A stretch of DNA of 64,000 bases from Deltaproteobacteria bacterium (GTDB lineage: Bacteria; Myxococcota; JADLHZ01): contig JADLHZ010000025.1 in NCBI GenBank assembly GCA_020848545.1, positions 81,145 to 145,144 on the forward strand, read 5' to 3'. Below are positions 24,094-32,821 of the stretch, piece by piece (the first letter of the stretch is position 1; each line of letters begins with the position of its first letter). The position numbers and the translations under genes are program-made. The notes under the pieces were generated by a model. That model saw only the letters and a program-made list of their open reading frames with translations. It ran no database searches and was not told the DNA's origin.

Positions 24094-25911
24094 ATGGACC
24101 TCACCCGCATCATCGCTGTCTCACTCGTCAAAAGCGTCGTGCTCTTCGGCTTGTTTGCCGTGTTCGTGCGTTCGGTGCAGGGACCACGCGCGCGCTTTTG
24201 GATCTGGTGGGCGTTGCCCTTCGTCCTCATGGCCGACGTGCCGCTCATGTATCTCGGCATGACCAGCGTCGCGCCGCCGGCGTCGTTGCAACCCTTGCTT
24301 TCGCCGCTCACCGGCCCGGTCGAGCAGGCGATGGTCATCTCGGCGACCGGCGCGAAGCAGATCCAAGCGGTCGTGCGCGCGACACCGTTCAGCCTGCCGT
24401 CGCTGTGGGAGACGGGCGCGCTGCTCATGCTGCTCTATTTGATCGGCGGCGCAATCTGGGCCCGCGCGCGGCTCTTCGGGCGCAGCGGTCCCGTGTCCGA
24501 GCGGTCGAACGGCCTTCTCGCTCGTCACGCGCCGAAGCTTCACGCGCGCGCTGCCGACGTCGCCACGCCCTTCGTCCTCGGGCTCTTCCGCCCGACGCTG
24601 TACTTGCCGCGCGAAGTCGACGCGTGGAGCGAAGCCGATCTCACCGCGGCCATCCTGCACGAGCGCGAGCACATCCGCCGCGGTGACGCGTGGCTCGACC
24701 TCGTGCCGACGCTCGCGTGCGCGCTCTTGTGGTTCAATCCGATCGCGTGGGTGGCGCGCCGGCGCATCGATCTCGAGCGCGAGATGGCGTGCGATCGTGC
24801 CGCTGTGCGTGGGGGCGCCGATCCCGCGGCGTTCGCCGACATGCTCCTGCGCCTGACGCCGCGCCGCCAAGTCGGCTTTGCGATGGCGGCGACGAGGAAG
24901 GCGTTGAGCCGGCGCATCGAAGCGCTCGTGCTCAAGGTGCGGCCGAGCAGCGCCCGGCAATGGATGGCGCTCTTGCTCGTGCCTCTCACCGCCGCGGTGA
25001 TCATGTGCCGTCCAGGGCAAGGCGAGGCCGAGGCGAGCGGGCTCGGACCGGTCGTTGATCTCAACCGTCAGGGCCGGCACACGGACGCGGCCCAGGTCGG
25101 CGCCGCGGCGCTCGCGACCTTGCCGCCGGGACGCATCCGCTGCGAGACGCTCTCTTCGACGGCGTACTCGCACGCGATGGCGGATGACTTCATCGCCGCC
25201 CGGGCGAGGACGCGCGAGTTCGACGCCCAGTGCGGCGAGCTCTCGGACAGAAATTGGGCGAAGGGCCAACGCTTCGCGCTCGACAAGAAGCTCGATCCAA
25301 AGGCGCACGCGGCGCGCGTCGCGGCGGCGTCAGCCGATCAGCTCGCCGAGATCGCGCTCGACCTGCATCGCATCGGCGAATGGAAGGAAGCGGTGATCCT
25401 CGCGCAGTCTGCGCTCAGCGGAAAGCCGAGCCCGGCGAACGTGTGCGTCGCGTGGGCGGTGCTCTCGTTGTCCAAAGGCGCGCAGAAGGATCGCGCCGGC
25501 GTGCGCGAAGCGTGGGAAGGTTTCGACGCGGCGTGCCCGAACGGAGTCGCCGAGCCGTGGATCTACAAAGAGATGAAGGACGTCGCCAAGGACGTCGAAG
25601 CGATGAGCCACGCGGGCGATCGCGGCATGGTCTACGAAGCGATGCGCGGCGCGCGGCCGGCGATGCTGAAGTGCTACGATGCCCTGCTCGTGAGAACCCC
25701 TGGCGTTGGCGGCAAGCTCGTCGCGCGCTTCGTCCTGAAGAACGGCGACGAGCACGCCCGTGGCACCGACGTCGTCATCGAGTCTACGACGCTGAACGAC
25801 GAGGAGTTCGTGCGTTGCGTGAGCGGCGTGATCGAAGACGTCCGCTTCGCCAACGATCCGAACGGCGGCGCCACCAACGTGAGCTACCCGTTCGCGTTCA
25901 CGCCCAATTGA
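24094..25911 (+). CDS. BlaR1-type M56 membrane peptidase fused to an AgmX/PglI-type C-terminal domain
   Basis: 605 residues from ATG 24094, preceded by AGGAGGG. Membrane helices at about 4-26, 31-50 and 105-125 precede a gluzincin motif, ILHEREHIRRGDAWLD (HEREH, 189-193), with a downstream zinc-ligand candidate in DLEREMACDRAAV; a fourth helix follows at about 290-305. Instead of the penicillin-sensor domain of BlaR1, the C-terminus has about 200 helical TPR-like residues and then an AgmX/PglI-type domain (about 505-605: RPAMLKCYDALLV, GGKLVARFVLKNGD, SYPFAFTPN). It probably cleaves or triggers cleavage of the adjacent BlaI, but the signal sensed must differ from beta-lactams (inference). Confidence 0.85.
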   Translation: MDLTRIIAVSLVKSVVLFGLFAVFVRSVQGPRARFWIWWALPFVLMADVPLMYLGMTSVAPPASLQPLLSPLTGPVEQAMVISATGAKQIQAVVRATPFSLPSLWETGALLMLLYLIGGAIWARARLFGRSGPVSERSNGLLARHAPKLHARAADVATPFVLGLFRPTLYLPREVDAWSEADLTAAILHEREHIRRGDAWLDLVPTLACALLWFNPIAWVARRRIDLEREMACDRAAVRGGADPAAFADMLLRLTPRRQVGFAMAATRKALSRRIEALVLKVRPSSARQWMALLLVPLTAAVIMCRPGQGEAEASGLGPVVDLNRQGRHTDAAQVGAAALATLPPGRIRCETLSSTAYSHAMADDFIAARARTREFDAQCGELSDRNWAKGQRFALDKKLDPKAHAARVAAASADQLAEIALDLHRIGEWKEAVILAQSALSGKPSPANVCVAWAVLSLSKGAQKDRAGVREAWEGFDAACPNGVAEPWIYKEMKDVAKDVEAMSHAGDRGMVYEAMRGARPAMLKCYDALLVRTPGVGGKLVARFVLKNGDEHARGTDVVIESTTLNDEEFVRCVSGVIEDVRFANDPNGGATNVSYPFAFTPN

Positions 25912-26010
25912 TGGCGCGCCGTACGACATACGCCCGCACAATCGCTTGCGCGCCGCCGGCTTTCGTGGGTGACTCTCCCGACTAAATAAATCTTAAGCGA
26001 GGGGCGCGCG

Positions 26011-27562
26011 ATGAAGATTCAAGGGAAGCAGACCGTCAGCGAGCAACGGGCGCTGTCGGACGTGAAGGCGAAGCTCGAGCAGCTCATCGAGAACACGCCG
26101 GCCAAAGGCGGAAGTCGCGCACGTCTGCTTCGTCACCGCGCTCGAGCGCTTCGGCAATGACGCACAAAAGCGGGCGTGGCTGCCGCGGCTGTTGAGCGGG
26201 GCAGCGCTCGGTGCCGTGGCCAACAGCGAGCCCGCCGCGGGCACCGACATCATGAGCCTGCGCGCGATCGCCGAGCCTGATGCCGGCGGTGGTTTTCGCT
26301 TGTTTGCGAGGAAGCGCAGCATCACCAACGTGTCGGAGGCCGACGTCGCCCTGTGCTCGGCGCGGATCGCTGGCGTCGATGCGAAGCGCGCTCTGAACAT
26401 CTTCCTCGTCGAGACGACGACGCCGCGAGTGTACGCGCGCCGGCTCGATGACATGGCGGGGCTCCGCACCTCGCCGACCGGCCACTTGTTGGTGCGGCGC
26501 GCGCGGCTCGACGCTTCTGCGCTGCTTGGTGAGCTCGGCGGCGGCGTCGATTTCTTCCGCTACTGCTTCTCGCTCGAGCGGCTCTTGATTGGCCACTTGT
26601 ACCTTGCGGCGATTCGCCGTTGCCAAGCCCGCGCGATCGCGTTCGTGTCGAGCAAGGACCTTGGAAAGCACCAATACGTGCAAGAGAAGATCGTGCGCAT
26701 GCGGGTGGCCGAGGAGCTGCTCGAGAGCGAGCTGCAGCGCACGCTCGCGCGCTTCTCGCGGGGCGAGGACGTCTTCGCGGCGCTGAGCGTCGTGAAGATC
26801 TACGGCGTCGACGCGGCGATGCAGGCGGCGCAGGATCTCATCGGGCTCCTCGGCAGCGCCGGCATGCAGAAGCGCGAGCCCGCGGAGAAAGATCTGCGCG
26901 ATCTGCTCGGCCTCTCGATCCTCGGCGGCACGGCCGAGCTACAAAAGATCGTCGTCTACAGCGAGACGATGAAGCGGGCGAAGGAGAGCGCCAAGGCATC
27001 GGCGCGCGACCCCTTGGGCGTGCGCGTCAGCGTGCATCCCCGCGCCGAGATCTGTGATGCGTTGGCCAAAGAGCTCGTCGCGTTCGTTGCCGCCGTGATG
27101 CCGAACGAGCCCGCGCTCGCCGGAAAGTACTATTTCGACACGCCGCCGGACTTCGTCTTGATCGCGCGCGCGGGCGAGCGCATCGCAGGGATTCGCGTGC
27201 TCGTTCGGCGCGTCGTCTGGCTCGAAGGACGCGAGGTGCAGCTCGCCGGCATCGGCGTCGCCGTGCATCCGGATCATCGCGGCAGGGGGGTCGGCACGGC
27301 GCTCACCCGGCGGGCGTTGGAGATCGCGGAGCAGCAAGGCGCCGAGCTCGTGCTTGCGTTTCTATTGAATAGAAATGCGGAGTCCCTGCTCGCACGCTAC
27401 GGTTTTCGCCGCTTGAACGCGGCGGTCAGCTACTTGGACTCGAAGAGCGGCGGGCTCGTGCAGGAGACGATGCCGGGCTACGCGAAGGGGCTCCGCGGGA
27501 GCGCGATCGTCGACGAGATCGAAGCGCGGGGGACGCTGCATCTCGGGGCGGGGACTTGGTGA
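26011..27562 (+). pseudogene. Acyl-CoA dehydrogenase-GNAT fusion, N-terminus damaged
   Basis: A good start with AGGGG-like Shine-Dalgarno sequence at 26011 opens MKIQGKQTVSEQRALSDVK but ends at a stop at 26160. One base further on, the sequence continues as acyl-CoA dehydrogenase (AEVAHVCFVTALERFGNDAQ, WLPRLLSGAALGAVANSEP), so skipping one base near 26103-26112 joins them. Even then about 60 N-terminal residues of a normal dehydrogenase are missing. The rest is intact: the C-terminal helical domain with RLLIGHLYLAAIRRCQ and LLGLSILGGTAELQKIVVY, then a GNAT domain (IGVAVHPDHRGRGVGTALTR, about 360). Without a skip, the only in-frame start is TTG 26192. Flavin-enzyme activity is doubtful; the GNAT part could still work. 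Confidence 0.65.
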
Positions 27563-27602
27563 GGGAGAGAGCGGGAGCGGGAGCCGGCGCGGGTGCGCTG
27601 CT

Positions 27603-27652
27603 AGACGGGTGCCTCGTCTTCGCGCGGTCTTTTTCGTAGGTTGTTGAAAAAG
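27603..27652. terminator. Weak hairpins in the gap after the acyl-CoA dehydrogenase-GNAT gene
   Basis: A 5-bp stem AGACG/CGTCT (27603-27619) is followed by CTTTTTC (27629-27635) and its complement GAAAAAG (27646-27652). The T-run could terminate the upstream gene. Nothing else is seen between 27563 and 27745. Confidence 0.3.
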
Positions 27653-27745
27653 GGTAGCGACGCGCCGTCCGGGACGAAGAGTGATCGCTTTGGCGACGTG
27701 AATTCCGCTGCGCCAGGATTGCCATCTCCCCCGCGCTGAACCAAG

Positions 27746-29059
27746 GTGCTCGACGCAATGCTCGTGCGTCTTCGTCACACGCTGCTCGGGAGCGAGCTGC
27801 TCGCTGCGGGAGAGGACAGCGCGACGGCGCTCGAGACGGGTTGGTTCTTGCGCTTGCGCTGGTGGGTCGCCGCGGCCCTCGCGGTCGCTTTGCTCACAGC
27901 GCGCTTCTTGCTCGAGCTGTCGCCGCCGCTGCTCGGTGGCTTCGGCGTCATCGCTGCCGCCGTGATCTCGAACTTGGCGGCCGCGCGCTGGGCAAAGGAG
28001 TGGCCGCCGTTTCGACTGCGAGGCGTGCTCCTCGTCGCCGACACCACTCTGCTCACCATCATGCTTCAGCTGACCGGCGGCCCTTCGAACCCGTTCAGCC
28101 TCGTTTACCTCGTGCATGTCACGCTGGCCGCCGCGTTGATCGACGCGCGCTGGACCTGGATCATCGCTGGCTATTCGATCACCGCCTACGGCGCGCTCTT
28201 TTTTTTCGCCGAGGGCAGCGGTGATCACCACCACATGAGCGGCGAAGAGTACGCCACCCACCTGCGCGCCATGTGGCTGGCGTTGGCGCTCGCCGCGATC
28301 TTCGCCGCCTACTTTGCCACGCGGCTTTCCTCGGCGCTTCGTGCGCACGCGGCTCGCTCGGCCGAGCTCGGCAAACGAGAGGCGGCCGCGCGCCGCATGA
28401 TGAGCATGATGACCTTTGCTGCCGGAGCGGCCCACGAGCTCGGCACGCCGCTCGGCACCATCGGCCTCGTCGCGTCCGAGCTGGAGCGCGTGTTCGCCGA
28501 ACGCCAACGCATGGCGGCGAGCCCACACGCCGCGAGTGAGCTCGAGGATGTCCAGCTCATCGGACGAGAGGTGGCGCGCTGCCGCCGGATCCTCGACCGC
28601 ATGCGCCCCGAGCTCGCCGAGTCGCCGCCGCGCGAGCACGACGCCGAAGCGCTGCTGCGTGACGCGCTGCCAGCGCCTCGCCCCGGCGTGACGCTCGAGC
28701 TCACGAGCGCAGGACCGAAGCGCATCCGCGCTCAGGCTGTCGCGGTGCAGCAAGTCGTCGGCATCGTCGTGGCCAACGCGCTCGACGCCGCCCGCGGCAG
28801 GGTTCGCGTACACGTGGAGGTAGAGCCCTCGACGCTCGTCATCACCGTGCGCGACGACGGACCAGGGATGGATCCCGCGATGCTCGCCCGTCTGGGAGAG
28901 CCGTTTTTCACCACGAAGGGCCCGGGTCGCGGCATCGGCCTCGGCTTGTTCGTCGCCAAGACGATCGTCTCCACGCTCGACGGCGCGTTGACGCACGAGT
29001 CCGCGGAAGGCCAGGGCACCACCGCGACGGTCCGCCTCCGCATCGAGGTGATCGCATGA
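27746..29059 (+). CDS. regB: RegB/PrrB-type redox-sensing histidine kinase
   Basis: 437 residues from GTG 27746 (an ATG at 27758 is an alternative). Six membrane helices (about 35-205) contain GGPSNPFSLVYLVHV (about 111-125), matching the quinone-binding GGxxNPF motif of RegB. The H-box AAHELGTPLGTIGLVASELE lies at about 229-248. About 48 residues on, REVARCRRILDRM places a cysteine (about 279) where RegB has its redox-active Cys. The ATPase domain follows (ANALDAA, DDGPGMD, GRGIGLGLFVAKTI). It should autophosphorylate according to quinone-pool redox state and signal to the coupled RegA-like regulator (ATGA overlap at 29056-29059). Confidence 0.9.
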   Translation: MLDAMLVRLRHTLLGSELLAAGEDSATALETGWFLRLRWWVAAALAVALLTARFLLELSPPLLGGFGVIAAAVISNLAAARWAKEWPPFRLRGVLLVADTTLLTIMLQLTGGPSNPFSLVYLVHVTLAAALIDARWTWIIAGYSITAYGALFFFAEGSGDHHHMSGEEYATHLRAMWLALALAAIFAAYFATRLSSALRAHAARSAELGKREAAARRMMSMMTFAAGAAHELGTPLGTIGLVASELERVFAERQRMAASPHAASELEDVQLIGREVARCRRILDRMRPELAESPPREHDAEALLRDALPAPRPGVTLELTSAGPKRIRAQAVAVQQVVGIVVANALDAARGRVRVHVEVEPSTLVITVRDDGPGMDPAMLARLGEPFFTTKGPGRGIGLGLFVAKTIVSTLDGALTHESAEGQGTTATVRLRIEVIA

Positions 29060-29583
29060 GCGCAGAAGCCTTCTTGTTGGTCGACGACGACGCAGTGTTC
29101 AGGTCGCGCCTCGCCCGCGCCTTTCGCGAGCGTGGCTACGATGTGCGCGAGGCCGCCACCGTAGAGCAAGCAGAAGCGGCGGCGTGCGAGGACTCGCCCG
29201 AGTTCGCCGTCCTCGACCTGCGCTTGGCCGAGGGCTCCGGCCTCGACGTGGCGCGCCGCCTGCTCGAGATCGATCCGGCCACGCGCATCGTCATGCTGAC
29301 GGGGTACGGCAGCATCGCCAACACCGTGCAAGCGATGCGGCTAGGTGTCGTGGGCTACCTGACCAAGCCCGCCAGCGTGGACGACATCCTGCGCGCGCTC
29401 GAGCTGCTGGCGCCCGGCGCCGCTGCCGAGGAGACGGTGCCGTCGCTCTCACGCGTCGAATGGGAGCACATCAATCGCGTGCTCGAAGACTGCGGCGGAA
29501 ACGTTTCGGCCGCAGCGCGGATCCTCGGGCTGCACCGACGCTCGCTGCAGCGAAAACTCCAGCGCTATCCGTCCGCGCGTTGA
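29056..29583 (+). CDS. regA: RegA/PrrA-type response regulator with Fis-like HTH
   Basis: 175 residues, the usual RegA length. The receiver domain has the acidic pocket LLVDDDAVF, phospho-Asp in FAVLDLRLAEGSG (about 55), LTGYGSIANTVQAMRLG and the lysine in YLTKPASV. A short linker leads to a Fis-type helix-turn-helix, NVSAAARILGLHRRSLQRKL (about 150-170), nearly the RegA consensus. It binds DNA and adjusts genes of respiration and redox balance. The stop is immediately followed, on the other strand, by the stop of a convergent redoxin-containing operon, plausible but unproven as a target. Confidence 0.92.
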   Translation: MSAEAFLLVDDDAVFRSRLARAFRERGYDVREAATVEQAEAAACEDSPEFAVLDLRLAEGSGLDVARRLLEIDPATRIVMLTGYGSIANTVQAMRLGVVGYLTKPASVDDILRALELLAPGAAAEETVPSLSRVEWEHINRVLEDCGGNVSAAARILGLHRRSLQRKLQRYPSAR

Positions 29584-30387
29584 TCAGAGGGTGGTGTCGA
29601 AGGCCACGGTGCCAAGCGTCGCGCCGCCGCGCGAGAAAGTGAGCGTGGTGAGCCACTCGCCGGTCATGGAGAACGAGACTGTGCCCACGTAGGTGCCGTC
29701 TCCTTGCGAAATCGGCGTGACGTTGCCGGACGAGCCGTGCCCCATGGTCGGCATCTCCGGGACCATCTCTATCTTGAGGTCCGTGACCGGCGTGAAGGTC
29801 ATCATCCCGTCCATGCGGTGGACGGTGAACGTGACCTCGTTCAGCCCCACCACCGGCGCCGTCGCGAAATGCATGGCGACGAGGTGCTTCTGAGTCATGC
29901 CCATCGGCGCTTCGACGCTGAAGCTCTTGACGCGGTTCGAGGCGGCGACCTCGAGGTCTTTGAGCTCCACGGTGATGGCGTCGCGGCCCTCGCCTTGCGG
30001 AACGTCCACGCGCACGCGCCACGAGCCCATCTCTCCGCTCGCCATGCTCAGCACGAGGCGAGACGAATAGAGCCCCTCGTCCACGAGCTCTAGCTCACCT
30101 ACCACCGGGGCGCTGTGCTCCTTGCCGCTGCTCATGCTCATGATCGGCACGAGCGTGGGCGCGAGGTCGCTGCGCAAGGCTCCGGTCGCGCTCTCCGTCA
30201 CGCGCAGATAGACGCGATTCAGACCCACGCTCAGCGGCGCGTCGCTCAGCAGCTCGAAGCTCAGCGCCTCCGTCGCCTGCGCGGCCAAGGCAGACAACCT
30301 CGGCCCCGGCGCAGGGCCCGAGCGCGGCCCGCAAGCGCCCACCAAGAGAGAAAGGATCAGCGAGATGACCGTCGTTGAAGCGCGCAT
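29584..30387 (-). CDS. Lipoprotein with two YtkA/FixH-like domains
   Basis: 267 residues. Signal peptide MRASTTVISLILSLLVGAC ends in lipobox VGAC. Two Ig-like modules follow (about 40-145 and 150-265). The second carries the YtkA signature: the Met/His-rich MPTMGHGSSGNVTPISQGDG, then TYVGTVSFSMTGEWLTTLTF. The first has a matching LYSSRLVLSMASGEMGSWRV. YtkA and FixH proteins are linked to copper handling and oxidase assembly, and the Met/His motif could bind Cu(I) (inference). It is the last gene of an operon with a redoxin (3 nt apart) and a beta-barrel protein, facing regBA. Confidence 0.78.
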   Translation of the reverse strand: MRASTTVISLILSLLVGACGPRSGPAPGPRLSALAAQATEALSFELLSDAPLSVGLNRVYLRVTESATGALRSDLAPTLVPIMSMSSGKEHSAPVVGELELVDEGLYSSRLVLSMASGEMGSWRVRVDVPQGEGRDAITVELKDLEVAASNRVKSFSVEAPMGMTQKHLVAMHFATAPVVGLNEVTFTVHRMDGMMTFTPVTDLKIEMVPEMPTMGHGSSGNVTPISQGDGTYVGTVSFSMTGEWLTTLTFSRGGATLGTVAFDTTL

Positions 30388-30390
30388 TTT

Positions 30391-31044
30391 TTACTCCGTC
30401 ACCGCGCGCGCCGACTCGCCCACCGCGGGCGCGCCATGACAACGCGTGGTCTTGCTAGCAAAGAGCGATCGCGTGATGGCGCAGCCATACACAGGCGCGC
30501 GAAGGAGCGGCGGCGCCGCGCCCGAGAGCAACGCCGCGAGGGCGTCCTCCGCGTAGGCGCGACGCCCCGGCTCTCCTGGCTGCCGCTCGTTGTCGAGCCA
30601 GCCGAGAAAACGCAGCGCGCCCGCGTCGTCCAAGATCGCCACCGTGGGCGTGCTGGTCGCGCCGAGCGCCGCGGCCACGCTTCCGTCTTCGTCTCGATAG
30701 ATGGGAACGGCGACACCGCGCGCGCGCGCCGCGGCGACGATGTCCGCCATGGCTTCGCCGGCGTTGCTCGCGACACCCACCACGCGCGCGCCGGGATAGC
30801 CGGCGGCCAGCGCGTCCACCCGCGCCTGATAACGCTGCACACACGGACAGCCCGCGCTCCAGAACACGACGACGAGCGCGCGTTGATCCTGCCAGAGCGA
30901 CGCGAGCGAGATCGTGTTGCCCTGCGCGTCAGTGAGCGCGAGCGATCCTTCCTCCTTCGGCGGGCTCCGAGCGCCGGTGGTTGCGCACGCCGACGCCAAG
31001 AGCAGTAGCGCGCCGCTGAGCCGCGCTGCGCTAGAAGTAGCCAT
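30391..31044 (-). CDS. Thioredoxin-fold lipoprotein (AhpC/TSA or SCO-like redoxin)
   Basis: 217 residues. Signal peptide with lipobox (LLLLASAC, Cys20). The thioredoxin fold is seen in ISLASLWQDQRALVVVFWSA, the active-site region GCPCVQRYQARVDAL (about 69-83) and TSTPTVAILDDAGALRFLGW. The redox pair is CPC rather than CxxC or the CxxxC of SCO proteins. A C-terminal APVYGCAITRS adds a third cysteine. It probably acts as a periplasmic thiol oxidoreductase or copper chaperone. Its location beside regBA recalls the senC (SCO1-like) gene next to regBA in alphaproteobacteria. It overlaps the upstream beta-barrel gene by 14 nt. Confidence 0.78.
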   Translation of the reverse strand: MATSSAARLSGALLLLASACATTGARSPPKEEGSLALTDAQGNTISLASLWQDQRALVVVFWSAGCPCVQRYQARVDALAAGYPGARVVGVASNAGEAMADIVAAARARGVAVPIYRDEDGSVAAALGATSTPTVAILDDAGALRFLGWLDNERQPGEPGRRAYAEDALAALLSGAAPPLLRAPVYGCAITRSLFASKTTRCHGAPAVGESARAVTE

Positions 31045-31972
31045 AACGACCTCCGAGGTTGAACGACACCCGCGCGTCGCGGTTGGCGCCGAAGCCCCCC
31101 GGCCAAACGCTGCTCGAGATGCTGCCGAGGAGCGTCCAATGTGGCTCCACGCGCCACGACAGCGAGGCCGCCACGGTGAAGGCGTAGGCCTCGGATCGCG
31201 CGACGAGTGCGCCGTTGATGCGCACTGGGCCTTCCCACTCGGCTTGCAGCGCGAGGCTGGCGACGAGCTTACCCGGCACGAGCTCGCGACCGCCCGATAA
31301 CATCACCGACACGAGCGGGCCGTAGAGCTGCCACTCGCGGGTGTCGCTCCGTCGAAAGCCGAACGGCACGCTCACCGCGGCGTCCAAGCGCAAATACCAG
31401 GGCAGCCACGTGTACTCCGTCTCGAGCGCGAAGGTGAGCACCCATGCGCCGCGTCCGGTGACGCCGGCGCCCAAAGGCCCCGAGACTTGCTCGGCGCGTC
31501 TGCCGCTCGGCGCGGTGACGAGCGCATGAAACGCCAACGACGGTAGCTCTCGGAATTGTCCGGGCGAGAGAGCCTCCACGCGTGCGCCCGCCTGCACGTC
31601 GCCGAAACCGCCCGCCACCTGGTACATCCCCGCGCTCGACCGATCGTTGATCCGCAGCGGGACGCGCGCAGAGAGTTGCAACCGTTCGATCACGCGGACC
31701 ATCGCGTAGGGCTCGAAGGTGGTGAGGCCGTCGGCGAAGCGGCCGTCATAGAGGCGCAGCTCGCGCGACGAGCTCCACTGGCCGACGCTCCGCGCGTGCC
31801 CGACGAAGAGCCCGACGGCGAAGTCCTCCCAGACGAGGAGCCTCCCCACCCCGAAGGCGGAGGCGGAGACGCAACAGGCCGCCGCCTGCGCGCTGCGCGC
31901 GGTCGCCGCTGTCGCGAGGAGCGCGATCAGCATTGCGATGCGACGCAGCGTCGACGAAGCGTAGAGGTTCAC
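31031..31972 (-). CDS. Outer-membrane beta-barrel-like protein, first gene of the redoxin operon
   Basis: 313 residues from a GTG at 31972. The signal region (RRIAMLIALLATAATARSAQA) is followed directly by ACCVSASAFGVGRL, whose paired cysteines would sit at the mature N-terminus. The remainder alternates polar and apolar residues with aromatic strand ends, as in outer-membrane porin-like proteins, ending ARVSFNLGGRYGYF with a terminal Phe typical of barrel assembly signals. The family is not recognised. It heads an operon with a redoxin and a YtkA-like lipoprotein, suggesting metal or redox work at the envelope. Confidence 0.7.
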   Translation of the reverse strand: MNLYASSTLRRIAMLIALLATAATARSAQAAACCVSASAFGVGRLLVWEDFAVGLFVGHARSVGQWSSSRELRLYDGRFADGLTTFEPYAMVRVIERLQLSARVPLRINDRSSAGMYQVAGGFGDVQAGARVEALSPGQFRELPSLAFHALVTAPSGRRAEQVSGPLGAGVTGRGAWVLTFALETEYTWLPWYLRLDAAVSVPFGFRRSDTREWQLYGPLVSVMLSGGRELVPGKLVASLALQAEWEGPVRINGALVARSEAYAFTVAASLSWRVEPHWTLLGSISSSVWPGGFGANRDARVSFNLGGRYGYF

Positions 31973-31978
31973 GATCGC

Positions 31979-31984
31979 AAACTA
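31979..31984 (-). promoter_or_regulatory. Putative -10 box (TAGTTT) of a leaderless operon
   Basis: On the minus strand TAGTTT ends 6 nt before the GTG at 31972; no Shine-Dalgarno sequence fits between. Confidence 0.35.
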
Positions 31985-32203
31985 GACGCGTCGTGGCCAG
32001 CTGAACATGCGGTTTATTGTCGCAGGCCAGGTCGAGACGATCGGGTGTTGTCGAACAGCGCCAAGCCTTCGATGCCGCGCCGACGATGATGATGGCGGAA
32101 CAAGCGAGCGACATGATCTCGAGCCGCGCGCGCGAAGAGACCGAGGAAGCGGCCCCCGTGCCGCTCGCCGCCATCCGAAGGTGAAGCGGCGCAGCTTTGC
32201 GGC

Positions 32204-32209
32204 TATCCT
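32204..32209 (+). promoter_or_regulatory. Putative -10 box (TATCCT) of a leaderless transcript
   Basis: TATCCT ends 7 nt before the ATG at 32217, with no Shine-Dalgarno sequence. The rest of the gap 31973-32216 holds no gene I can support. Confidence 0.4.
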
Positions 32210-32216
32210 CGACGCA

Positions 32217-32804
32217 ATGCTGACAGCGTTCTTCCTCATGGCGGTCGCGGCAGATGGCGGTTGGGAGCTCGCCCGCGATGACGGCCGCAACGTCATCGAG
32301 CGACGCCGGCAGTCAGATGGTTTGATGGAGCTGCGCGCGTCGACGACGACCGATCTGGCGCCGGCCACCGTGGCGACCGCCTTTTGGAACCGCCGCGTCG
32401 CGTCGGTGAAGGCGATCAAGAAGTACGAGATCATCTCGCAGACCGACGTCGAAAAGGTGCTCTATCAGCAAGTGAAGATGCCGATCGTGAAGGATCGCGA
32501 CTGGACCGTGCGCATCACGCGCTACGCCGATCCGGCAAACGAGCTCTATCAGTTCTTCTCGCGCTGCGATTCGAGCGCCGGGCCAGCCGAGAACGACGAC
32601 CACGTCCGGGTAATGCGCTGTCACTCCGAAGTGACGATCGAGCGTATCGAGGGCGGACGCACGCGCGTCTCGTACATCACCTTCGCCGATCCCGCCGGGA
32701 AGATCCCACACTGGATCGTCAACATGCTCGCGCCGAAGGCCGCCGCGGCGTTCCTCGACAAGCTGCTCGAGGAGTCGCGTGGGTTCGTGGCCGCGACGCC
32801 GTAG
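32217..32804 (+). CDS. START-domain lipid-binding protein, exported
   Basis: 195 residues from ATG 32217; the in-frame start at 32007 would add 70 unrelated residues. A short uncharged hydrophobic start (MLTAFFLMAVAADGG) probably directs export. The body matches START/SRPBCC proteins: GWELARDDGRNVIERRRQSD, a central VKMPIVKDRDWTVRITRYAD (the typical 'R-D-x-V' strand), VRVMRCHSEVTIERIEGGRT and KIPHWIVNMLAPKAAAAFLD with the closing amphipathic helix. START domains bind a single lipid or sterol-like ligand. No partner is obvious; the LRR gene follows 17 nt downstream with its own promoter-like box. Confidence 0.8.
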   Translation: MLTAFFLMAVAADGGWELARDDGRNVIERRRQSDGLMELRASTTTDLAPATVATAFWNRRVASVKAIKKYEIISQTDVEKVLYQQVKMPIVKDRDWTVRITRYADPANELYQFFSRCDSSAGPAENDDHVRVMRCHSEVTIERIEGGRTRVSYITFADPAGKIPHWIVNMLAPKAAAAFLDKLLEESRGFVAATP

Positions 32805-32810
32805 CCTGCT

Positions 32811-32816
32811 ATGCTC
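32811..32816 (+). promoter_or_regulatory. Putative extended -10 (TGC-TATGCT) of a leaderless transcript
   Basis: TATGCT, preceded by TGC as in an extended -10, ends 5 nt before the ATG at 32822. No Shine-Dalgarno sequence is present. Confidence 0.45.
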
Positions 32817-32821
32817 GCGGA

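Noticed and set aside
32086..32184. Small plus-strand frame of 32 residues (begins with three Met) in the gap before the START-domain gene
   Set aside because: No ribosome-binding site, no recognisable sequence and no conservation data; kept only as a possibility.
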